DNA from: Incurvaria masculella | Taxonomy: Eukaryota > Arthropoda > Insecta > Lepidoptera > Incurvariidae | DNA length: 64,000 nt | Assembly: GCA_946894095.1 (NCBI GenBank) | Contig: OX335644.1 | Coordinates: forward strand, 8,475,595 to 8,539,594 | Direction of reading: 5' to 3' | In this document: piece by piece, positions 52,432 through 63,059 of the stretch | Layout of the letters: every line of letters begins with the position of its first letter | How positions within the stretch are numbered: position 1 is the stretch's first letter | Translations under genes and position numbers: made by a program | The notes under the pieces: model-generated | Database searches by the model: none | What the model was told of the DNA's origin: nothing | The model's input: only the letters and a program-made list of their open reading frames with translations

Positions 52432-52975
52432 CCCTTTTCACCTACTGCTGATTAAATTAATCGCCACAAATTAAGGGCCCTTCTTAGCAGATGGCAATCA
52501 ATACCAGTACAAGATAATCAACTTTTTAGTAATAATAAATAAAAAACTACATAAAAACGCTAAATAAAAAATTTATAATGAATTAACATTGCAATATGCT
52601 AAGAAAGCTCAAATTAGCAGGAGAAAAAGGCCCTTAGTATTCCATCCGTAACCTTTAACTAAGGGGCCTTTACAAGATAATCAGAACTTTTATACGAGTA
52701 ATCTGGAACGGATGCACTGAAAACCAGCTTAGCAGCGCGAGCTGCGTACCAGCTGAGTGCATACCCTTTCAGTGCAGCACTATGATTATAAACATCTGTA
52801 TGTATACTTGTTTATGTTATAAGTTATCTCTTAAATAAGTTATTACTTCCTGTTTACTGTTGTATTTTATGTGTTGCTCTGAATAAAGGATTTTATTATT
52901 ATTATTATTAATAATAATAATAATAATAAAGGCCCTTTATGTGTCGATTAAAAGAAATCAGCACTTGATGAAAAC
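52432..52975 (+). mobile_element. Family D MITE, copy 1, split by a nested insertion
   Basis: The left half TTTTCACCTACTGCTGATTA, ATTAATCGCCACA runs to about 52542. The right half AAAGGCCCTTTATGTGTCGA, AATCAGCACTTGATGAAAA starts at about 52927. About 385 bp sit between. They end in ATAAAGGATTTTATTATTAT plus an (ATT)n/(AAT)n microsatellite, consistent with a retroposed insert. Confidence 0.7.
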
Positions 52976-53011
52976 CAAGCATACTCAAAATTAAATGCAT
53001 ATATTTTTTTT

Positions 53012-53574
53012 AGACAAGGACTGTCTAGGGAGGTTGATCGACGGATTCAACTGGGTTGGGCTGCCTTCGGAAAGCTTAAGTTCGCTCTGAGGTCTGACCT
53101 TCCGCAAAATTTAAAGACCCGAATATATGACCAGTGCGTCCTCCCGGTTATGACGTACGGGTGTGAAACGTGGACTCTGACGGTCGCCGTTGTCCAAAGG
53201 TTGAAAGTTGCCCAGCGAGCAATGGAGCGAGCCATGCTGGGAATATCACTACGGGATATGGTGCGTAACGAGGCAATCCGCCGACGTACCAAAGTAGTCG
53301 ATATTGGACACCGGGTGGCTAAACTAAAATGGCAGTGGGCTGGTCACGTCAGCCGAAGAGACGACGACCGTTGGAGTAACCGTGTCCTACACTGGCGGCC
53401 GTGGACAGGCAAACGGAGTGTGGGAAGACCACCCGCCAGGTGGGAAGACGACATCAAGTGCGTCGGCGGAAAGCAATGGTTCCGTACCGCTGAGGGCCGG
53501 GAGGACTGGAGAAGGATTGGAGAGGCGTATGTCCAGCAGTGGACGCAAAAAAAACACGCTGACTGACTGACTGA
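53012..53574 (+). pseudogene. RTE-clade retrotransposon 3' end, copy 2 (open frame)
   Basis: A 185-codon open frame reaches the TGA at 53564. It starts at the truncation point with REVDRRIQLGWAAFGKLKFA and continues LPVMTYGCETWTL, KVAQRAMERAMLGISLRD, WQWAGHVSRRDDDRWSNRVL, KRSVGRPPARWEDDI. This is the typical C-terminal part of RTE polyproteins downstream of the YADD site. The catalytic domain and endonuclease are missing. The frame ends in a (TGAC)n tail (53561-53574), the usual RTE 3' tail. No stops are present, so it is younger than copy 1 at 14827. The 5' junction is right after a T8 run. Confidence 0.9.
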
Positions 53575-54254
53575 TTTTTTTTAATCCCAAAAAACTTACA
53601 CACTTTAAAATAACATATTCACTTACTAGGTCGCTACCGCTTTTATTTTGGGAACTTCACCCTGATTAACAAAGGATTTAAAACAGTTTTCCAGTACAAT
53701 ACTAAATATAGGTAAAATGGCTATGTTCCGACTATCTAACAATTTTTTATTTCCGTGAAAAGGCATACGAAATCGATATTTTTGCCCAGGGTAGGTATCA
53801 AGATCAAATTAAACAAATGGTTCACAGCCATTTATTACTTACCTTCCGCCCTTGGAGTCGCGCCAACCCTCTACGGATTATTGTATGAAATGATTTACGA
53901 ATATAAATTGGAGTGCCTTTACAACATGGATTTTGTATCAGAAATTCTCTGAAATGAAATACGAGTGGCAAAAGCTCTGCTAAGGAAATCAAATCACGAA
54001 TCACTGAATGGAGTGATCCAATATCGACGTGAAACAAAAGACGAGCAGCAATAATTACATCAATCCGATGAAAATTATTATATGCATAGATTGTTTTATA
54101 TATTTGTTACCTCTAACATTCAAAGCTATAGGAAGGAGGATTTAGGTATGATAAAACCAAATTGAAGCCATTAAAAATTAGAAATTCAACAATATCTTAA
54201 CACCAGTGACCAGATATAAAGTAAGATAGAAAATAAAAAGCCAGTGAAATACTT
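53575..54254. other. Interval without recognised features
   Basis: AT-rich. Frames of 65-71 codons have no recognised domain. Confidence 0.45.
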
Positions 54255-54660
54255 CAATTTAGGTCCTTAACTCCTTACTCTATAGGTGGTAGGTTTAGTC
54301 CAGCCCACGTTTGTACCATCGCATTTATTATTTATTCACACAAATATAAACAACAAATAATATTCGCTACCACTTAAACTGGCCCAAAGGCTGTTCACAT
54401 GTTCACCTACACACTGATCTTGTGTTTTACAAACATTACAGTCACAATCCCAATCAATGCTTGGGTACATTCTAACGTCTAACATTGAATGAACGACGGT
54501 CGAAGCGGCAATGTAAATTGTCCGTGTTTTCCATCCCGTTCGATGTAGCTGTCCAATAAAAAGAAGGTCCTGGCATGGCACCTAGTTTTCATGAGGTGGG
54601 TTGGGCTAATACCATGACAGTAGGTGTGTATATGAGCTATACATATCCAGTCACAAGAAA
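54255..54660 (+). mobile_element. SINE body and tail interrupted by a 157-bp insertion
   Basis: The body starts CTATAGGTGGTAGGTTTAGT, ACGTTTGTACCATCGCATT. It is interrupted at 54326 and resumes CATTGAATGAACGACGGTCG at 54483. The tail is GGCACCTAGTTTTCATGAGG, TAATACCATGACAG, CAGTCACAAGAAAA. CATT flanks the insert on both sides. The insert (54326-54482) starts TATTATTTATT, so it is an A-tailed retroposed piece in minus orientation. Confidence 0.8.
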
Positions 54661-54888
54661 ATACACATTATTATGCCTAATAGGCCTGGAGAAGAGCGTC
54701 CCTTACGAACATAGTAATAGCGAAATATGCTATAAATTTTACAACCTAGCCTTCTAAGGTCGCCTCGTAACCGTAAAAGGCATTTTCATAGACTGAGGAA
54801 GATACCATGGCGATTTGGTTTTTATCCTCTTTTCTCTTCAGATGTGCTATTCTTTAGGTCTTCAAATAATTTCATTTGAAACTAGGGC

Positions 54889-55037
54889 CTTTTTCACCTA
54901 CTGCTGATCAGGTTAATCGCCACATATTAAGGGCCTTTCTTAACAGCTGGCAATCAATACTAATACAAGATAATAAGCACTTTAGTAATAAAGGCCCTTT
55001 AAGTGTCGATTAAAATAAATCAGCACTGGGTGAAAAC
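54889..55037 (+). mobile_element. Family D MITE, copy 2
   Basis: The 149-bp element starts TTTTTCACCTACTGCTGATC and ends AATCAGCACTGGGTGAAAA, with inverted termini of about 28 bp. AAGGGCCTTTCTTAACAGCT and AATAAAGGCCCTTTAAGTGT form the interior. Confidence 0.75.
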
Positions 55038-55244
55038 CAGGCTTAACCATTTAAATAGTTTATAAATTACTTCGGCATTGCGTTATGTATAAGACAACAC
55101 AGACCTTAATGGAGATCCACCAATATAATAATTTTAGTAACGCCAAATAAAAACATGATACTTCAGCGAAACAAAAACTTAGCATCCATCTTAAGGTGGC
55201 CCAACCCGGCGGGACTAACTCATTCGCGGGCACGGTACAAAACC
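55038..55244. other. Interval without recognised features
   Basis: Nothing recognised. Confidence 0.4.
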
Positions 55245-55716
55245 GTGCTGGTGCGCTCTAGGATCTTCTCTGTTTCAAAGAATAAGACAGGCTCCATGAT
55301 GAGGAAGATGCAACATGTCCACAAATAAGACAATGTGCATAGTGTATGATTTGGAAAGATTTACGAAAATTTTAATTACAAAACGACTTATAGCTAAAAC
55401 AAAACGACGACCGCTGTATTCAAAAATCTAACAAAAACCAAATAGATTATAAATCTTGATTAATTAAGCTATGTCTGATAGTTAATTTCTTTAAGATGTT
55501 ATTACTTTATCATTGCGTAATCCACCTCCAAAGTTATTATATATAAAACGCGCGAAAAACTCGAACTTTCGGACCTTATAACTTAGAAACCAAACACAAT
55601 TTTACAATGCCAACGGTCATCAGACATCTAGTTTGATCATTTTTTTGTTTTGAGCAAAATTTGAGATCTTTGACAATAAATATGGGCGTAATCTTCTTTC
55701 CCCGTTTGTATGGGTG
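55245..55716 (+). repeat. Dispersed repeat W, copy 2
   Basis: It aligns with 39612-40036 over its length, with small indels and about 45 extra bases near 55320 and 55440. Its right end touches a family C terminus at 55719. Confidence 0.7.
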
Positions 55717-55718
55717 GA

Positions 55719-55762
55719 GTGCACAATCTCTGGTTATTACTGATAATTTTTTAAATTAAATG
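55719..55762 (+). mobile_element. Family C MITE, left end only
   Basis: GTGCACAATCTCTGGTTATT matches the terminus at 4090. The element is interrupted by the RTE fragment at 55763. Confidence 0.55.
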
Positions 55763-56030
55763 TGTGAGTCAGTCTGTCAGCGTGTTTGCGTCCACCGCCT
55801 ATCCAATTTTCCTCCAGTTCTCCCGGCCCTCAGCGGTACGGAACCACTGCTTTCCGCCGACTCACTTGATGACGTCGTCCCACCTGGCGCGTGGGTCTTT
55901 CCACACTCCGTTTTCCTGTGCACGGCCGCCAGTGTAGGACACGGTTTCTCCAACGGTCGTCGTCTCTTCGGCTGACGTGACCAGCCCACCGTCACTTGAG
56001 CTAAGCCACCCGGTGTCTAATATCGACTAC
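55761..56030 (-). pseudogene. RTE-clade retrotransposon 3' end, copy 3 (minus)
   Basis: On the minus strand it carries the same C-terminal blocks as copy 2, more degraded: a W/G-x-V-S-R-R-D-D region, a SVERP-like region and GREN-x-x-K-I-G. The GTCAGTCTGTCAGCG tail at 55765 is a decayed inverse of (TGAC)n. Frameshifts break the frame. Confidence 0.75.
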
Positions 56031-56954
56031 ATGCAGTGTGATGTTCCCTTTAATTATAAAGGGACGTGTTTGAAAACTGATTATCCCAGAGGTATCTTCT
56101 TGCAATCGGAGCTAATGGCACTTGTGAGTTACGTATCCAACCTCTTTGAGTACAAACAGTAGAAAATGCGTCCTCCATTGTCACTTTACCGACTCTATTG
56201 TCCAAAGAGTGTCGCAAAGTGCAACATTAGATAGCTGTGTTAGTAACAAAGTTAGTCGACTGACGCGCCACCGTCCCGGGCCGCCCCGCTCCGCGCGCGC
56301 CGCAGCCATCCCGCCAGCCAGTCTACATAGAGCCTGCACTGGAGAGCTTTCACACAAATTGAACAACGCCATTGAATCCTTCAGACCTCGTTCAATACAC
56401 AGTTACCTCTAATGGTGTTTGAAATGTATGTTATGCTTTTGTCACTCGCCCCAGAGCCCGACCATTGCTTCAAATTACATTTATAATATCCGGGGAACGT
56501 TTTCATGTTTAGCGACACACTAAAGATAAATTCTTCTAACATGTAATTTTCAAGCTTTATCAATAGAGTAAGAATACAATTCCCGTATGAGATTTTGACT
56601 AATACCGAGAAACAAATAATACCTAACTAAAATTCGGGTGTACAGAGCCCTCTTCATTTTATTTATTATTATATTATATATTATTATGTATATCTTTATT
56701 TTAACATTATAAACGTATTATTTTTACATATTTACTGTCGAACAAAATAATAACCTACAAAATAATACGCAGAAATGGTGTCCAAGCACGCCGGTGGGTG
56801 CAGGCCGTGGTGGCGGCGCACGATGGGTGGTGGTCTTGACACGCAGGCCACCACCACCCCCACCTCTGAGAGCCCCGCATCCACTGGACTGCTGGGTGCT
56901 GGTACGCATGATTATTTTTTCAGCCAATGCGTTGAAGCGGCGGCGCGGCGGCAT
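56031..56954. other. Interval without a recognised gene
   Basis: CCCTTTAATTATAAAGGGACGTGTTTGAA at 56045 resembles part of family B. Bases 56265-56330 and 56790-56960 are GC-rich, with compositional frames on both strands. Confidence 0.4.
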
Positions 56955-57260
56955 TCGCGTTTTCGATCCAGTTCAATGTATCTGTGCTCACAAAGGGAAG
57001 GTCCTGGTACGGCACCTAATTCTTTGGGAATGTGGTTTATTGGGCCAAATGTCATCACGGTAATTGTGTAGTATAAACCATCCATGTCAGGTTCCATAAA
57101 ACAATTCGAGAACTTAATTGTCCGGGTTTTTCATCGAGTTTAATGTACCCGTGAGCATAAAAAAGGTGGGTCCTGGGATGGCACCTAGCCCCTTCGGGAA
57201 TGCGGATAGTTGTCATGACGGTGGGCGTAGTAGCCATTCATGTCCAGTTACATTAAAAGG
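56955..57260 (+). mobile_element. Two consecutive SINE tail fragments
   Basis: The first (56961-57105) has TCCAGTTCAATGTATCTGTG, GGCACCTAATTCTTTGGGAA and CATGTCAGGTTCCATAAAA. The second (57110-57260) repeats the tail: TTCATCGAGTTTAATGTACC, GGCACCTAGCCCCTTCGGGA, GTCATGACGGTGGGCG, CAGTTACATTAAAA. They are diverged from one another, so this is two insertions rather than a recent duplication. Confidence 0.7.
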
Positions 57261-57684
57261 TGAATTTGTTTATGTACCACAAACATTGTTCATGAAACCG
57301 AACTGCGTTAATTTTTTTAATTAAAATTACTTGGTGAATACAAGTCCGCAACAAGACATCAATCTTAATTTTTCAATTGATGCGCACTTCACATCCAGAA
57401 AATACTGCAAAAATTGCAATCGAACCGTTAGATTCTCGTACGTCTTCATGCGAGTTACTCTACCTACACTAATGATATTGAATTTTCCATACTAATGGCC
57501 TAGGAAATGCACACGAGTTGAGAGCGGCATTGCGTGCGCGGACGAGTTCGGTCCGATCGTGCGGTTGCGAATGCGAGAGCGGCCATTTTGCGGTCGCAAT
57601 GCGAGTCATTACCCGAATACGCCAAATCAGTGCTAGCACTTATACTATGCTTATACCACACTTATACTATGCAAAGCGAGTTCA
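57261..57684. other. Interval without recognised features
   Basis: A GC-richer block at 57515-57610 contains a 91-codon frame with no recognised domain. Confidence 0.4.
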
Positions 57685-58080
57685 TAATTTGTTAAGAGAG
57701 TCGTTACCCTATCAGTTCTCCCACACTAGGGTGATAACTGTTTACAGGCACTTGATGTATATATGTTTTTTTTTAATTAACCTTTTAGATTAATTAATAT
57801 TGGCTAAAAACAAGTTTTTTTTTAATGATAATTTACAAAAAGAAAAAACAAAACACGCGCACAGAAAGAAGCTTTCTCAAGTGAATAATGAATTTTTATT
57901 AAAATTTTACAACTTTTAGGGGTAGGGAACCGTTAAGGCCTGGAAGACGATTTCGCTAGTTTAATAATGGCAGTCGTCGTGCAAAATTGTGCCTTGGCCA
58001 ATGGACATAGAATGCATTTCTCAAAATGTTCAAATCTTTGATTTCCGCTGCCTTCACGACAGCCTTAAGAGGATAAACTT
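57685..58080 (+). mobile_element. XY-family repeat, copy with both halves
   Basis: GAGAGTCGTTACCCTATCAG, CACTAGGGTGATAACTGTTT, AACTTTTAGGGGTAGGGAAC, CGTTAAGGCCTGGAAGACGA, TTTCGCTAG and TGTGCCTTGGCCAATGGACA. This copy defines the left-right order used for the family. Confidence 0.65.
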
Positions 58081-59237
58081 TTCGTGTCGGCCCATACAAA
58101 AAGGGAAAGCTGTTTCTTAGTTCCTTACCCTTTCTAAACATATTTGGTTCATCATAACTGGTATATTAATTAATTCTGTTTACCTCTCTTCTAGTTTATC
58201 ATTTAATAAAGAATTCAATTACAGAAATATATATTATTTTAGCAGGATGTCTCGGGATAAATATGGGAAACTTGAGGAATCAAAAAACCCGTAATTGGAA
58301 AAACTAATTTTTCACTATTATTATTATGAAATTTAAATTCCGATTTTTTTTCGCCGGCCCCATCCAAATTCTTACTTTACTTCAGAAAAAATTATGGGAT
58401 CGCAAAAAAAATCAGAATTTACGTCATTAAGATTAGTAATTCTTATTCCTGAAAATGTCCTTACATATCCCGAACAACGTGCAAAGGGGTGTTTTTAGGG
58501 GAAGCAATTTGTGCACATTAAATAAATCAACGGGGGTGCTAATATAGCTAAGCTTTTGACAAAATTCTGCCAGAATTATATTTTTGAAAGTGATCAGAGC
58601 AACATTTCTTCAAATTGATGCTGAGTCTCGATTGGTTCAGTTTTGCTCGTTTTCCCTGCACACTATGTTCACTCAGGAAGGTGGACTTTTGTGGCGGCCC
58701 GGATCCCCCCTGATTAAACCCGCTGAATTGATTTTATAACTGTTCGAAAGAGAAAGTCTACAAGAAGCCGAACAATAATCACGTCGATATGAGACTGTCA
58801 CTTTTACTACACTCGTGAAATAAGTGAGATTTACTCAACATAAAAATCGCTGTTATAAGAACGCGCCGAAATGATATGTAATGTATAAAAACAGATTTTC
58901 TCTTTTTAATCATTTCAAAATAAATAATAGATTATATTATTTTATTTATAAAGTTCATGTTTCACACAACTAACGAATCCAATAATAAAATATTTATTTG
59001 GAACAAAAATGATAAGCAGAATGTTTCAAAATAAAGTCATTATAATAAAACACGCTCTCTTCTTAACTTGTATTGCTTTTATCTTTTTACTTATTTTGAT
59101 GTGAGATCGACAAGTCTTCTACATAGTTTTGGAAGTATTTTATAAAAAAATATTGCTGGCAAAATAAATTTATTTAAAAACAAATATTTTTATTGCTATA
59201 ACAAGTTCACGATATTATCTCTGCAAGAAAACTCATT
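58081..59237. other. AT-rich interval without recognised features
   Basis: No coding frame above 60 codons and no repeat match in the window. Confidence 0.5.
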
Positions 59238-59870
59238 TTAACCGACTTCAAAAAAAGGAGGAGGTTATCAATTCGTCTGTATGTTTTTTTTTATGTTTGT
59301 TACCTCATAACTTTTGCCTGGATGAACCGATTTTGATGATTCTTTTTTTAAATGATAGCTAGTGCTTCCCAAGTGGTCCCATTTTAATTTGGTTAAGTTC
59401 TGACAATGATATCCATGAGAAAATCATAAAAGTCTTAAATTTGTATTAAGATGTGCGCGACAAATGGACGAATAACTCAATAGAACGCCAACCGATTTCG
59501 GTGATTCTTTTTTTATTGGAAAGGACGTGTACAAATTAGTAATTGTACTTCAGATTCACTAAAAATAAACAAATAAAAAAAAAATTACAAAAAAATAACC
59601 GACTTCAAAGAAAAAGCACTAAAAAGTAAAAAAAATATTTCCATTTTTGTAGTTATGATTTCTGTTATTTTTTGAGTCGGTGTCAGCCAAGGTTAGATTA
59701 AGTTAGGTTAGGTTAGGTTAGGTTAGTTTAGGTTAGGTTAGGTTCTCTTAATTGGCGCAGCGCGTGCCCGGCTGACGCCGACTCAAAAAATAACAGAAAT
59801 CGTATCTACAAAAATGGAAATTATTTTTAACTTTTTAGTGCTTTTTCTTTGAAGTCGGTTATTTTTTTTG
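59238..59870. repeat. CCGACTTCAAA repeat ending in a long palindrome
   Basis: The block starts AACCGACTTCAAAAAAAGGA and ends with the inverse CTTTGAAGTCGGTT. Its left part (59238-59570, CGTCTGTATGTTTTTTTTTA, GATGAACCGATTTTGATGAT) resembles an abundant lepidopteran repeat (from memory). Its right part is the palindrome annotated below. Confidence 0.6.
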
Positions 59871-59872
59871 TT
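59588..59872. repeat. 100-bp inverted repeat with TTAGG telomere-type repeats in the loop
   Basis: The left arm (59588-59688: AACCGACTTCAAAGAAAAAG ... GAGTCGGTGTCAGCC) and the right arm (59770-59872) are near-perfect inverses. The loop holds about nine TTAGG units at 59690-59744, then CTCTTAATTGGCGCAGCGCG. Confidence 0.9.
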
Positions 59873-60439
59873 AATTTTTTTTCCTTGTCCAGTATACAAT
59901 CCCAATATGTTTTTAAATGGTGTTAAATAAACACAGGGATGGTTTTCGAGCGGTAATTTTCCACTGGGGAGGGTGTGCCTTCCGGCCGGCGAGGAGTGGG
60001 AGTTGGCCGGGGCTTGTAGAATGTCTCCTCTATATGCTGGCCTGGAGCACGGCCGAGCTCGGTTTTCCGGGCCGAACTGCCCGACCGCTAGCTGGTGTCA
60101 CCACTGCCTGGTAGTTATCTAACGTTGTAGCGGTAATCCCAGCGTAGCCGCGCCGCCGCGCCGCCTGTCTCCGCGCGGAGGAAATGCGGTGCCACGCTGC
60201 ACTTTAATAATAGTGTTCTATAGCATAAGTACATTGTTTTGCGTAGGTAGCTGTAGTTTGAAAACTCAATCTGGTGTTTACTGGCAATGGTAATTTTAAA
60301 CTCTGAGATTGTGTAAAGCATACTTTGAGACAACTTGTCTCAAATATATTTATTAGATAACTACGTATGCATCTGTATATGGTAAAATCGCAGCGAGCTT
60401 CGTAGAACTGAAAGACAGAAGCGTCGTCCCTTCTAGAGA
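59873..60439. other. Interval with a GC-rich block
   Basis: Bases 59960-60180 are GC-rich. The 65-codon frame at 59917 (W/G/R-rich) has no recognised domain. It lies just upstream of the probable first exon and may be part of its promoter region. Confidence 0.4.
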
Positions 60440-60698
60440 AAACGATAAATTAGGATGCCGGGGGTATTTGGCGGCCGCAGTTCAGTTTCTGACGGCCATA
60501 CGGCACGCCACGGTGACGGGCGGAAACGTGATTTTCTTAAAATTCTAGAGGACTTTGAATGTGATCCGATATTCGATCAGTGGTCGTGTGAACTGTGTCA
60601 GTGCTAGGGAGAGAGTACAATAATTTTAGGTTTGTGATAGTGAAAGACTGTATTCCTGAGGACGCCAACAACCTGGACGGGCAAGCAGATGGCTGAGG
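60440..60698 (+). CDS. Probable first exon of a host gene (5' UTR plus first four codons)
   Basis: A GC-rich leader contains an initiator-like TTCAGTT at 60480. The start codon at 60689 opens the frame M-A-E and is followed after ATGGCTGAGG by GTGAGT, a consensus 5' splice site (intron from 60699). Reading back in frame, TGA at 60641 is the first stop and no other ATG lies between, so the start is well bounded. The leader also has a 50-codon upstream frame (60455-60607) and a minimal ATGTGA start-stop element (60559). The protein cannot be named from four codons. The next exon is not visible in the 3.3 kb to the window end. The ATG has G at +4 but C at -3, so its context is moderate. Exon 5' boundary is uncertain. 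Confidence 0.55.
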
Positions 60699-62215
60699 GT
60701 GAGTGATCTTTCATTGCACTCTTTATTGACTGATTGATTTTATTGTTGTTGCCGGATAAATTTATCGTCGCGCATTGTCGGAATTAAGTGTTTTATTAGG
60801 TGTAGTTTACGTGACCCATTGTTCTTCGTATCGTGATTTGAATTTCGCACTCGTGACTTAATTGGCGTTTTATTATTATTTGAGCGGCTGCGTGTGAAGT
60901 TCTCGGCGAATGACGAGGGCTGAGACACCGCCATTTTTCTCAAGACACAGGACGTATACAATTATATTCCTTCTTGGCTGTAAGCAACAAATAATACATT
61001 TCGGAAAGGCTTACTAACCCGTGCCGCTGTCTGATGGGTTTTGACGTGTGTGCTATTTCTCGTGCGATGGCTTGAATGGCTTGTATTACCCGCGATTTCA
61101 GACCCACACTATCAGTCCTTACTTCGAGCCTACCGATTAGCTAGACCTGAGTTTAGCACTAGTTATATGATTAATTCCCTTTGTGTGTTGTAAACATCAG
61201 TCAATGCGTTCAACAGAGAACCGGTCTCATGCTGAATGTGTTCCCCGCGCTTACGAAAGCTCTCTAGCCATAGTCGAGCCCTAAGTTAGCGTAAGGCCTT
61301 GCTATGTGTAACTGTGTAGGCGAAATGTATTGTATACATAGAAAGTATATGTAGACTTGTAGCTAGTGTCAGGAAACCAAATGTACTAGTACCTAAGATA
61401 ACTGACATGACGCGGCTGATGACAGACAGTGACGTAAGCGCTTGCCCCGTTCTCTCGCCTCTACGTGGCGGCAGGTACCTAGTAACGACCATTCCAAATT
61501 AATCTATGCTTGTACTTTAATCATTGCCTAAGCTCCCATGCATTTATATCCATTCAATCACACTGAAGAAGTCAAAACGGACAGGAATGGCGGCCAAGGA
61601 GAGATCAATTAGTTCAAGCTCCATGGTCCATTACTTACTAACGATCACATGTTTATAATTTCGGCCAATTTCCGATATTCGTTTTTTTTTTATTTGGTTT
61701 GTCGACGTAGACTTGTTTCAAAAGAATTGTTACACAAAACAAAATACATTAATACTATCGGAAACAATTTACAATTAAAGACAAACACAGCATGCTTCAA
61801 AACATTATCAAGCTAAACAAACTTTTAAATAGTTGAGACGACCCTCAACTTGAGATTTTGCATTGAACACAAATAAAAGTAGTTTTATAAATAATTATGG
61901 TTATGGTGGTGTCTCTGCAAAAATCACAAAAAAGAAAAATTGTTGTTATTGGAATGATTCGACCCACAGGATAATGGATAGAAAAGAACAACAGATGCGC
62001 TGTCTGTCTTGTGTCCCGGGGCGCCGCCGCGCCGCCACGCGCCGTGACTAGACTCTATGTGGATCGAGTGGCGCCGAAATCGTACTTCTTCTGAGTATCC
62101 AAAAATTTAAGTTTCAGGAGCTTTTTAATCCTGTAATATATTAAAAAAAATCTTTTCACAAATAAAAAGGACAAAACTTCATGTTTTCAAATTTTAATAA
62201 CAACATCACATTCAC

Positions 62216-62361
62216 CTTTTTCACCTACTGCTGATTAGCTTAATCGCCACACATTAAGGGCCTTACTTAGCAGCTTGCAATCAATACAGGTACAAGATAT
62301 TCAACACTAGTAATAAAGGCCCTTTAAGTGTCGATTAAAATTAATCAGCACTTGGTGAAAA
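62216..62361 (+). mobile_element. Family D MITE, copy 3
   Basis: CTTTTTCACCTACTGCTGAT, TAGCTTAATCGCCACACATT, TAATAAAGGCCCTTTAAGTG and AATCAGCACTTGGTGAAAA; inverted termini as in copy 2. Confidence 0.75.
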
Positions 62362-62389
62362 CCAGGCTTAGGTGTGATTACAGGAAGAA

Positions 62390-62510
62390 CCTGCTGAGTT
62401 AATCAATGTTCAAACACGTCACTTTTTTTTAACCGAAAGGAGTTACGCTGCCTCTATACTGTCCATAAAAAGTCCTTGAGTCCTTTCGTGCACTAACACT
62501 TAGTAAGCAG
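62390..62510 (-). mobile_element. Family B inverted-repeat element, copy 4
   Basis: GAGTTAATCAATGTTCAAAC, ACGTCACTTTTTTTTAACC, TACTGTCCATAAAAAGTCCT and TCCTTTCGTGCACT match the inverse of 6695-6845. The right inner repeat is degraded. Confidence 0.6.
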
Positions 62511-62639
62511 AAAGAGTGTACTGTTTCTCATGGGCTCCGAACCATGTAGTGAGCCATGTCAACGAAAATGCACATTTCAATCTTCGGATAAGAAATAAAT
62601 ATGATTCAATAAACCGCATCCGTATTTTCAACTCACAAT

Positions 62640-62835
62640 ATGCCCCACCTGCGGATTACCTGTGCCTGTAGAGTAGACTCCACAGTAAACGTGGCTTGTG
62701 GATTACTAGCGAGCCGCTTCATCCGTCTCCCGGAAACTGCTGACGGCACAACTTCATTCATTTTCCCCTCGGCTCCTGCAGCAGTCAGCTGGACGTACGC
62801 CGGCTCCAAAAAGTGCAGTCATGCTATACATATAT
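62640..62835 (-). other. Doubtful open stretch on the minus strand
   Basis: About 58 codons are open on the minus strand (including EPAYVQLTAAGAEGKMNEVV and RRMKRLASNPQATFTVESTL). They run into GCACAGGTAATC, a possible splice donor. The upstream side has no good acceptor. A 65-codon plus frame covers the same bases. I recognise neither product. It could be an exon of a minus-strand gene, or chance. Confidence 0.15.
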
Positions 62836-63059
62836 GACTACACTTATTAATTACCCTCATTCATATTCTCTTCGGCTTATGAATTATTATAGTACTGTTC
62901 ATTTCAGTCATCTTCGAAAACATTTTTTTTCCTATCTGCAAAGTAGATTGTAAATGCAGGATCGAGCTTAATCCAAACTATAATCTCAACATTATCTGCA
63001 CTATCATCGCAACTTTTTCACCTAGTGTACTCTACCGTACGGTGAACTGAAAAAATATG

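Noticed and set aside
53382..53570. Alternative 62-codon frame over the RTE fragment
   Set aside because: It is a shadow of the true RTE C-terminal frame, which has the conserved motifs.
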